From: CAYXLW01 sp964466055
GTDB lineage: Bacteria; Patescibacteriota; Gracilibacteria; GCA-2401425
Reading direction: 5' to 3'
Length of the DNA stretch: 64,000 nt
Assembly: GCA_964466055.1 (NCBI GenBank)
Contig: CAYXLW010000001.1
Location: forward strand, 186,001 to 250,000
Shown here piece by piece: positions 8,264 to 17,297 of this stretch. The position numbers were made by a program, and so were the translations under genes. The notes under the pieces are model-generated. The model saw only the letters and a list, made by a program, of their open reading frames with translations. It did not search any database and was not told the origin of the DNA. How positions within the stretch are numbered: the first letter of the stretch is position 1; each line of letters opens with the position of its first letter.

Positions 8264-9315
8264 TTTTTTATATCATCAATTATCTTATAAGAAGAATTAA
8301 CTCCAATCACTTCAATCCATAAATTCCCATAATTAAACTTTATCTTTTCATCATTTAAAAGATTGAAACTTGTTTCGTTGTTTTCGTATTTCCATTTGCA
8401 TTCTTCATGTGTTCCATGAGTTATAAAAACACAATCTCCTTCCGTCTTAGTGTAAATTTTTAGTCTAAGTTTATCATCAATAACTTCATAATTAACCTTT
8501 TGAAGAATAATATTATCAACAGAAATTTGTTGATTATTAGCGGTGTCAATATGTTTTAGCCCTCCGTTAAATCTTAAATATGTTTTTTTATCTTTATCAT
8601 ATTTGTATTCCACGTTATATGGAGCACTGAGAAAATCAATTTTCAATCCTGTATTTTTATTCTCAAGTTCAATTGAATTAGCTGAAAAGAAAATACTTTT
8701 TGAATTTATGTTCTCATTATTTATATTAAAAAAATGTTCAGTATTACTGAATAAATTATGTGGTCTAGCTATATTCTTATTTCTAATAAAGTAATTCTCC
8801 TTATTATATTCATTAAATTCATCAATATTTTTAACTCTGGAAGTTTTTTTTAGTCTTTCAATGGCAGTGTCACTACCTCCGCAATGAATAAGTGGCAAAT
8901 TATATTCCTCTGCCCAATCTAAAAAATAATCCCTTACAGATCTAATTGGTCCAATCTCAATATTATCTGTTCTGCTATCAAAAATAGCCAAAAAACGAGT
9001 TATCCCTCCTTCTGCAAAAGTTTCATAGACAATTTTTGCTTTCGAAAGACCTTTCATTCCGCTACGTGAAATAGTTGAGTTTTCAATTATAGCCCCTAAA
9101 AGTTTTTCATTTTTTAAGTCATAATCTTGTTTAGGAGGAGGGATGATATCAATGTAAAAATTGTTTTTATTAGGTGTAATGATTTTTCCAAAATCATATT
9201 CTTGTATTTCATTGTTTATTTCTAATTGATCGACAATTCTAGATTCAAGCTCATCATTAGCTTGCATAGAACAAGAACTTAATATTATTAATAGAATTAA
9301 AAATATTTTATTCAT
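8260..9315 (-). CDS. DUF3048 (YerB-like) lipoprotein
   Basis: The 351-residue product begins with a lipoprotein signal (MNKIFLILLIILSSC, lipid cysteine at 15). The body matches DUF3048: AKIVYETFAEGGITRFLAIF near residue 93, IGPIRSVRDYFLDWAEEY near 120, the HCGGSDTA motif near 141, and ARPHNLFSN near 185. YerB proteins are extracellular lipoproteins of unproven function in Firmicutes and are frequent in CPR genomes. The gene stands alone and converges with the preceding small gene with a 4-bp overlap. Family confidence is high; biochemical function is not known. Confidence 0.85.
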   Translation of the reverse strand: MNKIFLILLIILSSCSMQANDELESRIVDQLEINNEIQEYDFGKIITPNKNNFYIDIIPPPKQDYDLKNEKLLGAIIENSTISRSGMKGLSKAKIVYETFAEGGITRFLAIFDSRTDNIEIGPIRSVRDYFLDWAEEYNLPLIHCGGSDTAIERLKKTSRVKNIDEFNEYNKENYFIRNKNIARPHNLFSNTEHFFNINNENINSKSIFFSANSIELENKNTGLKIDFLSAPYNVEYKYDKDKKTYLRFNGGLKHIDTANNQQISVDNIILQKVNYEVIDDKLRLKIYTKTEGDCVFITHGTHEECKWKYENNETSFNLLNDEKIKFNYGNLWIEVIGVNSSYKIIDDIKN

Positions 9316-9736
9316 TTATATCTAAGCTTTTAAAATTTCTGTTGGAGTTTACATAAAAATAAAAATAAGTAAAAAAATATTTTTAATATTAATTTAGTTT
9401 TTCTATTTATTAGGTACTACTTAGGAAGGTAGAGTATAATTTTAGAACAAAGAAATCCCTTAAAATATAAGGAAATATTAATGAAATTAATAATAGTTAT
9501 TTAACATATAGTATGAACCTATTTTAAGTTCATCTCTAGTTTTTTTTGTTTTTAAATAAAGATAATTTCAGGAAGAATTATTTTTAAATAAAAGTATATA
9601 CACACAATTTTTGTGCTCAATATGCAATCTAATTTTTTATTCAAATTAAATGGCTTATTAAAAAGATATTAAGTCATTTAATGTAAAATATTTTACTCAT
9701 TATTTATATAGAAGACTTTTTATAGAGGAAAAGTCA

Positions 9737-9765
9737 TTGACGATTAAAATTAAAGTTCTTAATAT
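9737..9765 (+). promoter_or_regulatory. Sigma-70-like promoter for rsmH
   Basis: TTGACG at 9737-9742 and TAATAT at 9760-9765 are separated by 17 bp. A transcript from here would have a leader of about 105 nt that contains the DnaA-box-like cluster. Confidence 0.45.
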
Positions 9766-9808
9766 TTAAGATGTGCAAGGGAAAAAACAGAAATATTGAT
9801 GAAAAATT

Positions 9809-9839
9809 TTATCCACACTTTGTTCACAAGTTTTACACA
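9809..9839 (+). promoter_or_regulatory. Three DnaA-box-like nonamers at 11-bp spacing
   Basis: TTATCCACA (9809, exact consensus), TTGTTCACA (9820) and TTTTACACA (9831) follow each other with identical orientation and exactly 11 bp between starts, one helical turn. Each weaker copy differs from TTATNCACA at one position. They lie 37 bp before the rsmH start codon in the AT-rich region. They could be a DnaA-binding operator or part of an origin; neither dnaA nor dnaN is in the window. Confidence 0.45.
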
Positions 9840-9875
9840 ATTTTTTGATCTTATGTTTTGTTTAAGCTGATTATT

Positions 9876-10847
9876 ATGCACACACCTGTTCTTTTAAATG
9901 AAACACTTGAAGGATTATCTTTAAAGGAAGGAGACAGCGTTATTGATGGGACATTAGGGCTTGGAGGGCATAGTAAAGCCATTATTGAAAGAATCCTGCC
10001 AGGTGGATTTTTGTTCGGAATTGATCAAGATGAAAGGAATATTGTTCATGCAAAAGAAAATCTAAAAAAATTTGAGAAGAGTATAAAAATTGTTCATGGA
10101 AATTTTGCAAATGCAAAAGAATTAATTGAAAAGAATAGTGAGATAAAATCGTTTGATGCAATACTTCTGGATATTGGGATGGCATCAACGCATATAGATG
10201 AAGAAGAAAGAGGGTTCTCATTTTGTTCAGATGGTCCACTCGACATGAGAATGAATATTAAACAAGAACTTACAGCTGAAATAATAGTAAATACTTATAG
10301 TGAAAAAGAATTAGCAGATATTATATACAGATACGGAGAGGAACGACACTCGTGGAGAATTGCAAAAATGATTATTGAAAAAAGAAAAATGAAAAAATTT
10401 AAAACGACTCGAGAGCTCGCCACAGCAATCGAAGAAATAGTAAGAAACAAAAATAAACATCCTGCTCTTTTAACGTTTCAGGCACTAAGAATATCAGTAA
10501 ATAATGAGTTAGAATCCTTGGCCAAGGGGTTAAGAAATATGTGGGAACTCTTGAGCTATGGCGGATATCTTGCGGTAATTAGTTACCACTCGCTTGAAGA
10601 TAGAATTGTTAAGCAATTCTTCCGAGCACAGGCAAGAGATTGTATCTGCCCTAAAGAGTTCCCTGTCTGTAAATGTAATTTTAAGCCTCAATTAAAGCTT
10701 ATTACAAAGAGACCTATTGTCCCAAGCGAGGAGGAAATTAAAAATAATCCTAGATCAAGAAGTGCCAAATTAAGAGTTGCGCAAAGAACTAACAATGAAT
10801 TTATTGATTTTTTAGAGGAGGCTGAAAGAATAAAAAACTTAATATAA
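9876..10847 (+). CDS. rsmH: 16S rRNA (cytosine-1402-N4)-methyltransferase
   Basis: RsmH methylates N4 of C1402 in the ribosomal P site using S-adenosylmethionine. The product starts at the ATG giving MHTPVLLNETLEGL; an upstream in-frame TTG at 9858 would add six residues not typical of the family. The SAM-binding motif DGTLGLGGHS is at about residues 29-38, FGIDQDERN near 50, LLDIGMAS near 97 and the SYHSLEDRIVKQFF motif near 235. Length (323) is normal. An FtsL-like gene follows after 6 bp, as in the classical mraZ-rsmH-ftsL-ftsI order, but mraZ and ftsI are absent. Confidence 0.95.
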   Translation: MHTPVLLNETLEGLSLKEGDSVIDGTLGLGGHSKAIIERILPGGFLFGIDQDERNIVHAKENLKKFEKSIKIVHGNFANAKELIEKNSEIKSFDAILLDIGMASTHIDEEERGFSFCSDGPLDMRMNIKQELTAEIIVNTYSEKELADIIYRYGEERHSWRIAKMIIEKRKMKKFKTTRELATAIEEIVRNKNKHPALLTFQALRISVNNELESLAKGLRNMWELLSYGGYLAVISYHSLEDRIVKQFFRAQARDCICPKEFPVCKCNFKPQLKLITKRPIVPSEEEIKNNPRSRSAKLRVAQRTNNEFIDFLEEAERIKNLI

Positions 10848-10853
10848 TCCAAC

Positions 10854-11189
10854 TTGTCATTTTATACACCACCTGTCGCAAGAAGTTCATTATCTCATAA
10901 ATCAGAAGTATTTTTTACAGCAATTGTTGCTTTAATAGTTGTACTTTTTTGCACCTTTTCTTTGATATATCTGAGCCACGCAAATTCAGTTGCAACTAAG
11001 GGATATGAAATAAAAAAATTACAAGAGGCGCGTTCAGTAATTAATGCTGAATTAGACGGTTGGAATTTAAAATTAACAAGACTGCAATCATTAAACTCTT
11101 TGAGTGGTTCAGATCAAATTGCTAAAATGGGAGGTTATAAAGATAAAATTGAATTTATAGAAGAAAAGACAAAAGTTGCATTAAAATAG
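10854..11189 (+). CDS. FtsL-like cell-division protein
   Basis: The 111-residue product has a short basic cytoplasmic head, one transmembrane segment (about residues 22-42, AIVALIVVLFCTFSLIYL) and an extracytoplasmic helical part with coiled-coil character. This layout and the position directly after rsmH are those of FtsL, which links FtsB and FtsQ at the septum. Sequence similarity in this family is low, so the assignment depends on position and topology. The start appears to be TTG. The expected ftsI and mur genes do not follow; a convergent transporter gene does. Confidence 0.6.
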   Translation: MSFYTPPVARSSLSHKSEVFFTAIVALIVVLFCTFSLIYLSHANSVATKGYEIKKLQEARSVINAELDGWNLKLTRLQSLNSLSGSDQIAKMGGYKDKIEFIEEKTKVALK

Positions 11190-11258
11190 TAAAATTTAAA
11201 TTTTATTGCTGATATATAATAATATTAGTGTTTTTTTATGTGCAATAAACTCTGAATA

Positions 11259-12410
11259 CTATGAATATCTAAAAAACTTTCTTACTAAATAAAGACCAAA
11301 AATTCCTGAAAGGAAAACTATTGCAAATATATTTTTATCAAAAAAATATGCAATTAATGCAAAAATTGGGAGATAAATAACTTCAGAAAAACACAAGGAC
11401 ATTTCTTTGGCTGTTGAGTAAATAAAAGAGTGTTTACTATTTTTCATTTTTTTATGTAGCCCTGTTTCTAAGCTTCCAAAAAACATATTTTTACTAATTT
11501 GTGTGTAAGATGAAACTAAGAAAGCGCTTAAGGGGTTATAAATAAACATATAGGTGAAAAGCCCAATTGATAGTAAAATACTTGATAATATGACTGATTT
11601 CTTATTTCCATTTTTATCAATATAATGCCCAAATAAGAGTGTGAATATTTTTTCAGCTAAAATAGATAAGATAAAAATAAAACCAAAAATCTTAAAACTT
11701 CCAACAAGAATAAAAATAAATAAAGGAGCTATTGATTCATTAGCAATAATAGAAAGTGAATATCCTGTCATTGGTATTAAATTTTCTCTAAATTCCTTAG
11801 AAAAGAGAAATTTGTATGGATCAATAAATGAAATTTTTGGGATATGGATATCGTCTAAAAATATAAAAAATGGAATGCTTGTAAGCAAAGAAATAATTGT
11901 GGCAAATACTGCGATCCAAACAAAATTCACTTTATCAATAAGCATTGCTCCGATAAAAATACCAAACATTCTAGATATGGCTCCAATAACTATATTTAAA
12001 CTAAATTGTTTTCCTCGATGCTTATTATCAACAACCATTGAATAAATAAAATTCATAATTGGACATTCTATCCCCCATGCAAAACTAATAAAAATAAAAG
12101 AGAAAAATGAAATAAATAAAGAAGTTGAGGCAAGTGAAATAATAAAGAAGAATACACTTAGAGATATGTATGAAATAAGCATAGTTGTTGGGATCCCAAA
12201 TTTTCTAGAGAAAATTGGTCCTAATGGAGAAAGAACTCCTCGGAGTCCAAATTCTAAGCCAAAAAACAGAATTACAAAATGCAGCGGCATTCCCATCGAA
12301 TATAGATATGTTCCTGAAAAGAAAGAAAACAATGCTCCTGCAATATTGTTTCCAATAGAATTAAGATAAAGCGCTATATAATTTTTATTCTTAAAATAAT
12401 TTTTTAGCAT
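11259..12410 (-). CDS. Major facilitator superfamily transporter
   Basis: The 383-residue product is hydrophobic throughout, with about 12 membrane segments and the usual two-half arrangement; a short basic loop after segment 2 (LGPIFSRKFGIP) corresponds to the MFS motif A region, and FGHYIDKNGNKKSVIL marks the loop at the start of the second half. Substrate cannot be deduced. The neighbouring gene upstream (12473-13789, same strand, 62 bp away) encodes a second carrier of similar design, so the two may be an old tandem pair forming one transcript. Confidence 0.75.
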   Translation of the reverse strand: MLKNYFKNKNYIALYLNSIGNNIAGALFSFFSGTYLYSMGMPLHFVILFFGLEFGLRGVLSPLGPIFSRKFGIPTTMLISYISLSVFFFIISLASTSLFISFFSFIFISFAWGIECPIMNFIYSMVVDNKHRGKQFSLNIVIGAISRMFGIFIGAMLIDKVNFVWIAVFATIISLLTSIPFFIFLDDIHIPKISFIDPYKFLFSKEFRENLIPMTGYSLSIIANESIAPLFIFILVGSFKIFGFIFILSILAEKIFTLLFGHYIDKNGNKKSVILSSILLSIGLFTYMFIYNPLSAFLVSSYTQISKNMFFGSLETGLHKKMKNSKHSFIYSTAKEMSLCFSEVIYLPIFALIAYFFDKNIFAIVFLSGIFGLYLVRKFFRYS

Positions 12411-12472
12411 AAGGTTATTAAGTATTTAAATTATATATACCTTTTTAAAATACTTAAAACATTAATTTTTTA

Positions 12473-13789
12473 TTAGTTATTAATTTCGAAATTCTTGTTT
12501 CGTTCTTCTAAAATCTTCAATTCTTCAATAATCATATTTTCTTTTTCTACAATAAGAACTGCTTGTTTATCATCAGATTTAAATTTAATATTAGCCATCT
12601 TCTGCATTAAAAGCATTATAAAAGCAAATACTACGAACAAAGTTATAAATAATTTTACTGATACTTCTGGTACAACTAGAACTACCATAAGTAAAATTAA
12701 AACACCGATTGTATAATATATTTCAGTAATTAATTGTTTTATGTTAGCCATTTTTACTTGATCATGATTTTCCATAATTATTTTATAAGCAGCTCGATCA
12801 TATGGAATACGGAAAATAGGATCAATAATCTTATTAAAAGCGTCAATAATTCCTATTATAAAAGGATTTAAAGAAATAGCTCGGAGTAGAAATAATCCGC
12901 TTGATATACGAACTCCATTTATTAAAAGATTTGCTGGATTACTAGTATCAACCTTTTTACCAACAAAATAAGCAATACCCATAGAAATTGCAGCAGACAT
13001 AGTTATTAATTTACCCAGATCAGCAGTATTTTTAAGTGCAAAAAATAAAAATAATGGCCACATAATCCACATCATAGTATCAGATAAAATATTACCAGCT
13101 TCAGCTATTAGATAATTTTTATCAGCTTTATGTCTTATAAAAGAAAAAAGCTGTTGAGGTTTATAGTTAATATTAAAATGTTTATCGGAGGTAAGAAGCA
13201 GTGGTAATCCAGAAAAAAGTGTTATCACTATTGCAATCCAAAATAGTTTATCAAATCCATAAAAATATGATACGAGCCCTCCAATAAATGGAGAAATAAC
13301 TGTAGCAGCAACTATGACAATTCTCCACCATGCTAACATAGTACCTGTATTTTTCTTTAGAATATTTTTTGACATAAAAATATCTCTTGCAACATTTCCA
13401 TTAGATCCAAAAAATGCTCTTAGACCTATAATAGGAATTAGTATTGCTAAATCACTAACAAAATTCCCAGAAAGATATTGTAGCCCTATATAGTAAATTG
13501 CATAGAAAGGGAGTTGTAAAACAATAGAATGTTTTACTCCAAAATATTTAATAACTTTTCCACTAAACGGAAGTGAAGAAATAAAAAATATTTGTGTTAT
13601 CAAGAAAAATGTTATTACTCCCCAAAGAGGATATCCCACATCTGATATTAGATAAATCGGCACGAAAAGATTGATCATTGAAAAAGCAATCATGAACATA
13701 GATTGAAATAAGTAAAATTCAATTATATTCATATCCCAATGATGGGAATGAAAATGAAAAGGAACAAAATGGTTTTTTGCGAAAGGCAT
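12473..13789 (-). CDS. Major facilitator superfamily transporter with histidine-rich N-terminus
   Basis: The 438-residue product has about 12 membrane segments. Its cytoplasmic N-terminus is unusual: FHFHSHHWD places five histidines within ten residues, which could bind a metal, although this may be chance. Central loop residues around LLTSDKHFNINYKPQQLF separate the two six-helix halves, and a charged helical tail of about 40 residues ends the protein. Substrate is unknown. It lies 62 bp upstream of a second MFS gene on the same strand. Confidence 0.75.
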   Translation of the reverse strand: MPFAKNHFVPFHFHSHHWDMNIIEFYLFQSMFMIAFSMINLFVPIYLISDVGYPLWGVITFFLITQIFFISSLPFSGKVIKYFGVKHSIVLQLPFYAIYYIGLQYLSGNFVSDLAILIPIIGLRAFFGSNGNVARDIFMSKNILKKNTGTMLAWWRIVIVAATVISPFIGGLVSYFYGFDKLFWIAIVITLFSGLPLLLTSDKHFNINYKPQQLFSFIRHKADKNYLIAEAGNILSDTMMWIMWPLFLFFALKNTADLGKLITMSAAISMGIAYFVGKKVDTSNPANLLINGVRISSGLFLLRAISLNPFIIGIIDAFNKIIDPIFRIPYDRAAYKIIMENHDQVKMANIKQLITEIYYTIGVLILLMVVLVVPEVSVKLFITLFVVFAFIMLLMQKMANIKFKSDDKQAVLIVEKENMIIEELKILEERNKNFEINN

Positions 13790-13968
13790 TTTTTGTATTT
13801 TTTATTCCCAGTATTTTAGCAGAAATTGAGGTGAAATGGAAGGGGAATTAACCGTGGATAACAACTAATTAAGAATAAATCAAAGATAGATTTACCCTGC
13901 TTAATTATTGTTTTTATTTGAAAAATCCCAGATGAATATCAATATAATTATTATGCTACTAAAATAAT

Positions 13969-14736
13969 CTATCTATTAAATGGCAAAGTTAAAATCTCAT
14001 ATCCTGATCTTGTCACAAGAACAGTATGCTCAAATTGAGCACTTAAGGCATTATCTTTGGTATAAACTGTCCATCCATCTTTTTTATCAACTTCTGTTTT
14101 CCAATTTGATGAAGAATTAATCATAGGCTCAACCGTAAAAATCATTCCTAATTTTAATCTTGGTCCATTGTTCCCTATGTCAAAATGACACACATGTGGG
14201 TCTTCATGAAAAGATATTCCTATCCCATGTCCTGTGAAATCTCTAACTATTCCGTAATTGAATTTTTCTACATATTTTTCTATAGTTTTCCCTATTTCAT
14301 TTAAAAATATATCAGGCTTTATTATTTCAATGGCTCTCATAGTTGCTTTTTCGGTACGTTCAACTAATAATCTTGCTTCTTCACTAACATTCCCAACAAG
14401 AAACATTTTTGATGTATCTCCATGATATCCATCTTTTATGACAGTTACATCTATATTAATAATATCTCCATTTCTTAAAACATCATATTCCGAAGGTATG
14501 CCGTGACAAACAACATTGTTTATTGAAGTACAAATGCTTTTTGGGAACCCTCTATAATTTAGTGGTGCAGGAATAGCTCCTCTAGAGATTATGTAATCAT
14601 GACAAAGTTTATTTATTTCTTCGGTATTAACTCCTTCTTTAACATAAGGCTCAATAAAAAACAAAGTGTCAGCGGCTATTCTTCCTGATATTCTCATTTT
14701 TCTTATTTCTTCTTCAGTTTTGATAATAATATTCAT
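13969..14736 (-). CDS. map: Methionine aminopeptidase, type I
   Basis: The enzyme removes the initiator methionine from new proteins. The 255-residue product has the five metal ligands in context: INIDVTVIKDGYHGDTSKMF (two Asp), GHGIGISFHEDPHV (His), FTVEPMI (Glu) and QFEHTVLVT (Glu), plus the substrate-side HGIPSEYDVL. Length is normal for type I without an N-terminal extension. It follows lgt by 18 bp on the same strand, so the two form an operon; both act on newly made proteins. Confidence 0.95.
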   Translation of the reverse strand: MNIIIKTEEEIRKMRISGRIAADTLFFIEPYVKEGVNTEEINKLCHDYIISRGAIPAPLNYRGFPKSICTSINNVVCHGIPSEYDVLRNGDIINIDVTVIKDGYHGDTSKMFLVGNVSEEARLLVERTEKATMRAIEIIKPDIFLNEIGKTIEKYVEKFNYGIVRDFTGHGIGISFHEDPHVCHFDIGNNGPRLKLGMIFTVEPMINSSSNWKTEVDKKDGWTVYTKDNALSAQFEHTVLVTRSGYEILTLPFNR

Positions 14737-14754
14737 AAATATACTTTAAATAAT

Positions 14755-15531
14755 CTATAATTTCTTTTCTTTGTTAAAAATCATAAACAATATACTACAT
14801 AAAACAAGTAAAATAATTGAGAACCACTGACCTTTATTAAGATTTAAAAGCAGCAAGTCAGTATTAAGTACTTCTTTAAAAAATTCTACAATGAATCTAA
14901 AAATCGCATATATGGATAATGCTAAAATGGCAAGTATCCCAGGTTTCCAACTACTTTTTCTAAAATTAAATATAATTATAAAAAGAATAAAATCTTTTAA
15001 CATTGCATATAATTGTGTCGGATGTCTACAACCTTCAGCATTATCAAAATTTATGCACCAAGATACATTAGTTATTTTCCCGTAAAGTTCTCCATTTATA
15101 AAATTACCAAATCTCCCAAGCATTAATCCAATACCAGCAGGAATTATTAAAGAATCAATAAATCTTAAGAATGGTATTTTATATTTTTTTGTCATTATAT
15201 ATGCTGAAATAAAGGCTCCGATAAACCCACCATGTGAAGCCATTCCTCCTTCCCATATAGCAAAAATTTTTAGTGGATTAGCAATATAAAAATCTAAATT
15301 ATAGAACAAAACAAAAAATAATCTTCCGCCAATAAGTCCTCCTAAAATTATATAAAAATAAATATTCTCAAAAGCTTCTTTTTTTATATCAAGTTTTCGA
15401 AGTTTGAAAATATAAGGAAGTATGAAGTATCCAAGTACAAAACTTAAAACATACATTAGTCCATAATAATGGAATTTTAGAAATCCAATACTTAAAAAAA
15501 CAGGGGATAGCGGGGTGAAAGTTATTTCCAT
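14755..15531 (-). CDS. lgt: Prolipoprotein diacylglyceryl transferase
   Basis: Lgt transfers diacylglycerol from phosphatidylglycerol to the lipobox cysteine of prolipoproteins. The 258-residue membrane protein has the family signature GRFGNFINGELYG near residue 139, the essential HGG-type loop MASHGGFIGAF near 97 and RHPTQLYAM near 168, with seven membrane segments. It supports the lipoproteins predicted at 3.8, 8.3 and 33.4 kb. Lipoprotein signal peptidase is not in the window. map follows 18 bp downstream. Confidence 0.95.
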   Translation of the reverse strand: MEITFTPLSPVFLSIGFLKFHYYGLMYVLSFVLGYFILPYIFKLRKLDIKKEAFENIYFYIILGGLIGGRLFFVLFYNLDFYIANPLKIFAIWEGGMASHGGFIGAFISAYIMTKKYKIPFLRFIDSLIIPAGIGLMLGRFGNFINGELYGKITNVSWCINFDNAEGCRHPTQLYAMLKDFILFIIIFNFRKSSWKPGILAILALSIYAIFRFIVEFFKEVLNTDLLLLNLNKGQWFSIILLVLCSILFMIFNKEKKL

Positions 15532-15609
15532 ATTTCATTGATTAATCTATTACACTTTAATGTTTATTTAAGAAAGCTTCAAAACTTTTTTGCTTTTATA
15601 GAGAAAATT

Positions 15610-15618
15610 TGTTATAAT
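15610..15618 (+). promoter_or_regulatory. Extended -10 promoter
   Basis: A perfect TATAAT at 15613-15618 is preceded by TG at 15610-15611, the extended -10 form. It lies 35 bp before the ATG of the unknown gene at 15653. A -35 box is weak. Confidence 0.45.
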
Positions 15619-15652
15619 AAAATGAAAATATTTTTTATTTTAAATATAAATT

Positions 15653-16468
15653 ATGTTTGAAAAAACAAAAAACTTAAGGTCACTTCAAATAAAATATAAT
15701 CTTATTCAAGAAAGCAGACTATGTTATATGAGCTTTTTACGTGCTTCAGAATTAGCTTATCAAGAATCTCAAATAAAATTATCTAATATTACTACGCTTG
15801 TCTTTAGTGAAAATAAACCTCGGAATGGATTTCCTGTAATATGGGAAAGTAAATTTAAGGAACTTTATAAGGCAGAGTCTTCAACAGCATTTCCCAATCA
15901 AAAAAAAACAGAAATAGCCACTTTCAATTTTCAAGGTTACACCAGAGACAGAAATTATTTTGATTACAAAGATGTCATGGTTACAAATGGATTACTTAGA
16001 AATAATCAAAATGAAGGAATTAATGTTATAACTGAAGGTTTTGCTCAAAATTATAGCCCCGATGATCCTCCACTTGGACCAAATAGTGTTAAAGGATACG
16101 AAATGAGAATTACTATTCCAAGGGATTTACAAGACGAATTAGGAATTGTTGTTTGTAGTGGAATTTGTTATTCAAAAACTGATGCAGAATCGTTTATGAC
16201 AATAGAAGAAAATCGTGATCCTGAAGGAATAGTATTAATCAATACAGGGTTTGAATATGAATCTGGACCAAAAATTAGAGAAATTATAGAGAAAATTCAT
16301 TATTATGTTGTTGATTATATTACACAAAAAAAATTACCTTTAAATGAAATACAAAAATTTGTTTATGCACTAGTAATAAAGCTAAAAACTGAAAAACCTA
16401 CTGATGAAGATATAGTAAAAGTTACTAGAGCAGTTCAGGATGAAGCTAAAAATATTGACGTTATATAA
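15653..16468 (+). CDS. Hypothetical soluble protein
   Basis: The 271-residue product has no signal peptide and no membrane segment. It contains a mixed alpha/beta middle part (about residues 80-210) with motifs such as GYEMRITIPRDLQDELGIVV and a helical C-terminal third. I do not recognise the family. The gene stands alone: an extended -10 promoter precedes it and the convergent glycosyltransferase gene follows 22 bp after its stop. Codon use matches the neighbours. Confidence 0.55.
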   Translation: MFEKTKNLRSLQIKYNLIQESRLCYMSFLRASELAYQESQIKLSNITTLVFSENKPRNGFPVIWESKFKELYKAESSTAFPNQKKTEIATFNFQGYTRDRNYFDYKDVMVTNGLLRNNQNEGINVITEGFAQNYSPDDPPLGPNSVKGYEMRITIPRDLQDELGIVVCSGICYSKTDAESFMTIEENRDPEGIVLINTGFEYESGPKIREIIEKIHYYVVDYITQKKLPLNEIQKFVYALVIKLKTEKPTDEDIVKVTRAVQDEAKNIDVI

Positions 16469-16490
16469 TATCTAAAAATACAAATAAAAA

Positions 16491-17297
16491 TTACTTTTTT
16501 AAATTTTTAAGAAAAATATAAGGAAAAACAAATACTGCACGAAAAATTCTTTTGAATCTTTTAGGCTCTTGAATCAACCTCCATAACCATTCAAAGCCTA
16601 ATGATCTTATAATTTTCGGAGCACGCTTTATTTTACCTATAACAAAATCAAAAGTGCCACCAATCCCACAAGCAACGTAAACACTGGTACATTTTTTTAA
16701 ATTTCTATAAATCCACATTTCTTGTTTAGGACACCCATAAGCTAAAAAAAGAATATCTGGTTTTGATTTATTTATTTCATCAATCATTAACTCATCATCC
16801 TTTTCTAATGGAGAACCAGCAATAGCTCCTACTATTTTTAGTTTAGGATATTTTTTTTGAATAATATTTTTTGTTTTTTCAGCAACTCCTTCAGATGCGC
16901 CTAAAAGGAAAATGCTTTTATTCTTATTTTCTGCCTCTTTGCAAATATCATAAAAAACATCAGAACCACAAACCTGCTCAGGCAGTATTTTATTCCATGA
17001 ATGTTTTCTGAATGGTAAAAATAGAAGCTCTAAAATAGCTCTAAAGTAAGACCAATTAAATTTTTGAACCATACTTGCCCAAAGTAAACTCACGCTATCT
17101 GCCATATTTAGTTCACATTCTTGTAAATATTTTTTTAGTTTTTCATTTTTTTGTGCTTCAAGAATTATTTCCGCATTTGGGGTTGAGGTAAAAACTTGTT
17201 TTTTACCATTACAAAAATTAACAAATTTTTCAGATGCTTCTTTTCTAGTAAGTTTATTAAGAGGAATGCTTAGAATGGTGATATAATTTTTACTCAA
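16491..17297 (-). CDS. WecG/TagA/CpsF-family glycosyltransferase (GT26)
   Basis: The 268-residue product matches the GT26 family, which adds N-acetylmannosamine-type sugars to lipid-linked intermediates in teichoic acid, common antigen or exopolysaccharide synthesis. Visible motifs are TSTPNAEIILEAQ near residue 38, ADSVSLLWAS near 85 (catalytic Asp region), IFLLGASEGVAEK near 146, LAYGCPKQEMWI near 196 and the basic C-terminal GFEWLWRLIQEPKR. It begins with TTG overlapping the TGA of the upstream transposase-like gene, implying translational coupling. The acceptor is unknown. Confidence 0.88.
   Translation of the reverse strand: MSKNYITILSIPLNKLTRKEASEKFVNFCNGKKQVFTSTPNAEIILEAQKNEKLKKYLQECELNMADSVSLLWASMVQKFNWSYFRAILELLFLPFRKHSWNKILPEQVCGSDVFYDICKEAENKNKSIFLLGASEGVAEKTKNIIQKKYPKLKIVGAIAGSPLEKDDELMIDEINKSKPDILFLAYGCPKQEMWIYRNLKKCTSVYVACGIGGTFDFVIGKIKRAPKIIRSLGFEWLWRLIQEPKRFKRIFRAVFVFPYIFLKNLKK

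Larger units (their letters stand above)
9316..9875. other. 560-bp intergenic region before rsmH
   Basis: No reading frame with a recognisable product is present. The region is extremely AT-rich. It holds a weak hairpin followed by T-rich DNA at about 9510-9550 (ATGAAC/GTTCAT), a GACTTTT/AAAAGTC hairpin at about 9713-9735, a sigma-70-like promoter at 9737-9765 and three evenly spaced DnaA-box-like nonamers at 9809-9839, the last two listed separately. Confidence 0.6.

Noticed and set aside
13845..13856. Single GTGGATAA, a DnaA box with one change
   Set aside because: Isolated, with no further boxes or regular spacing nearby.
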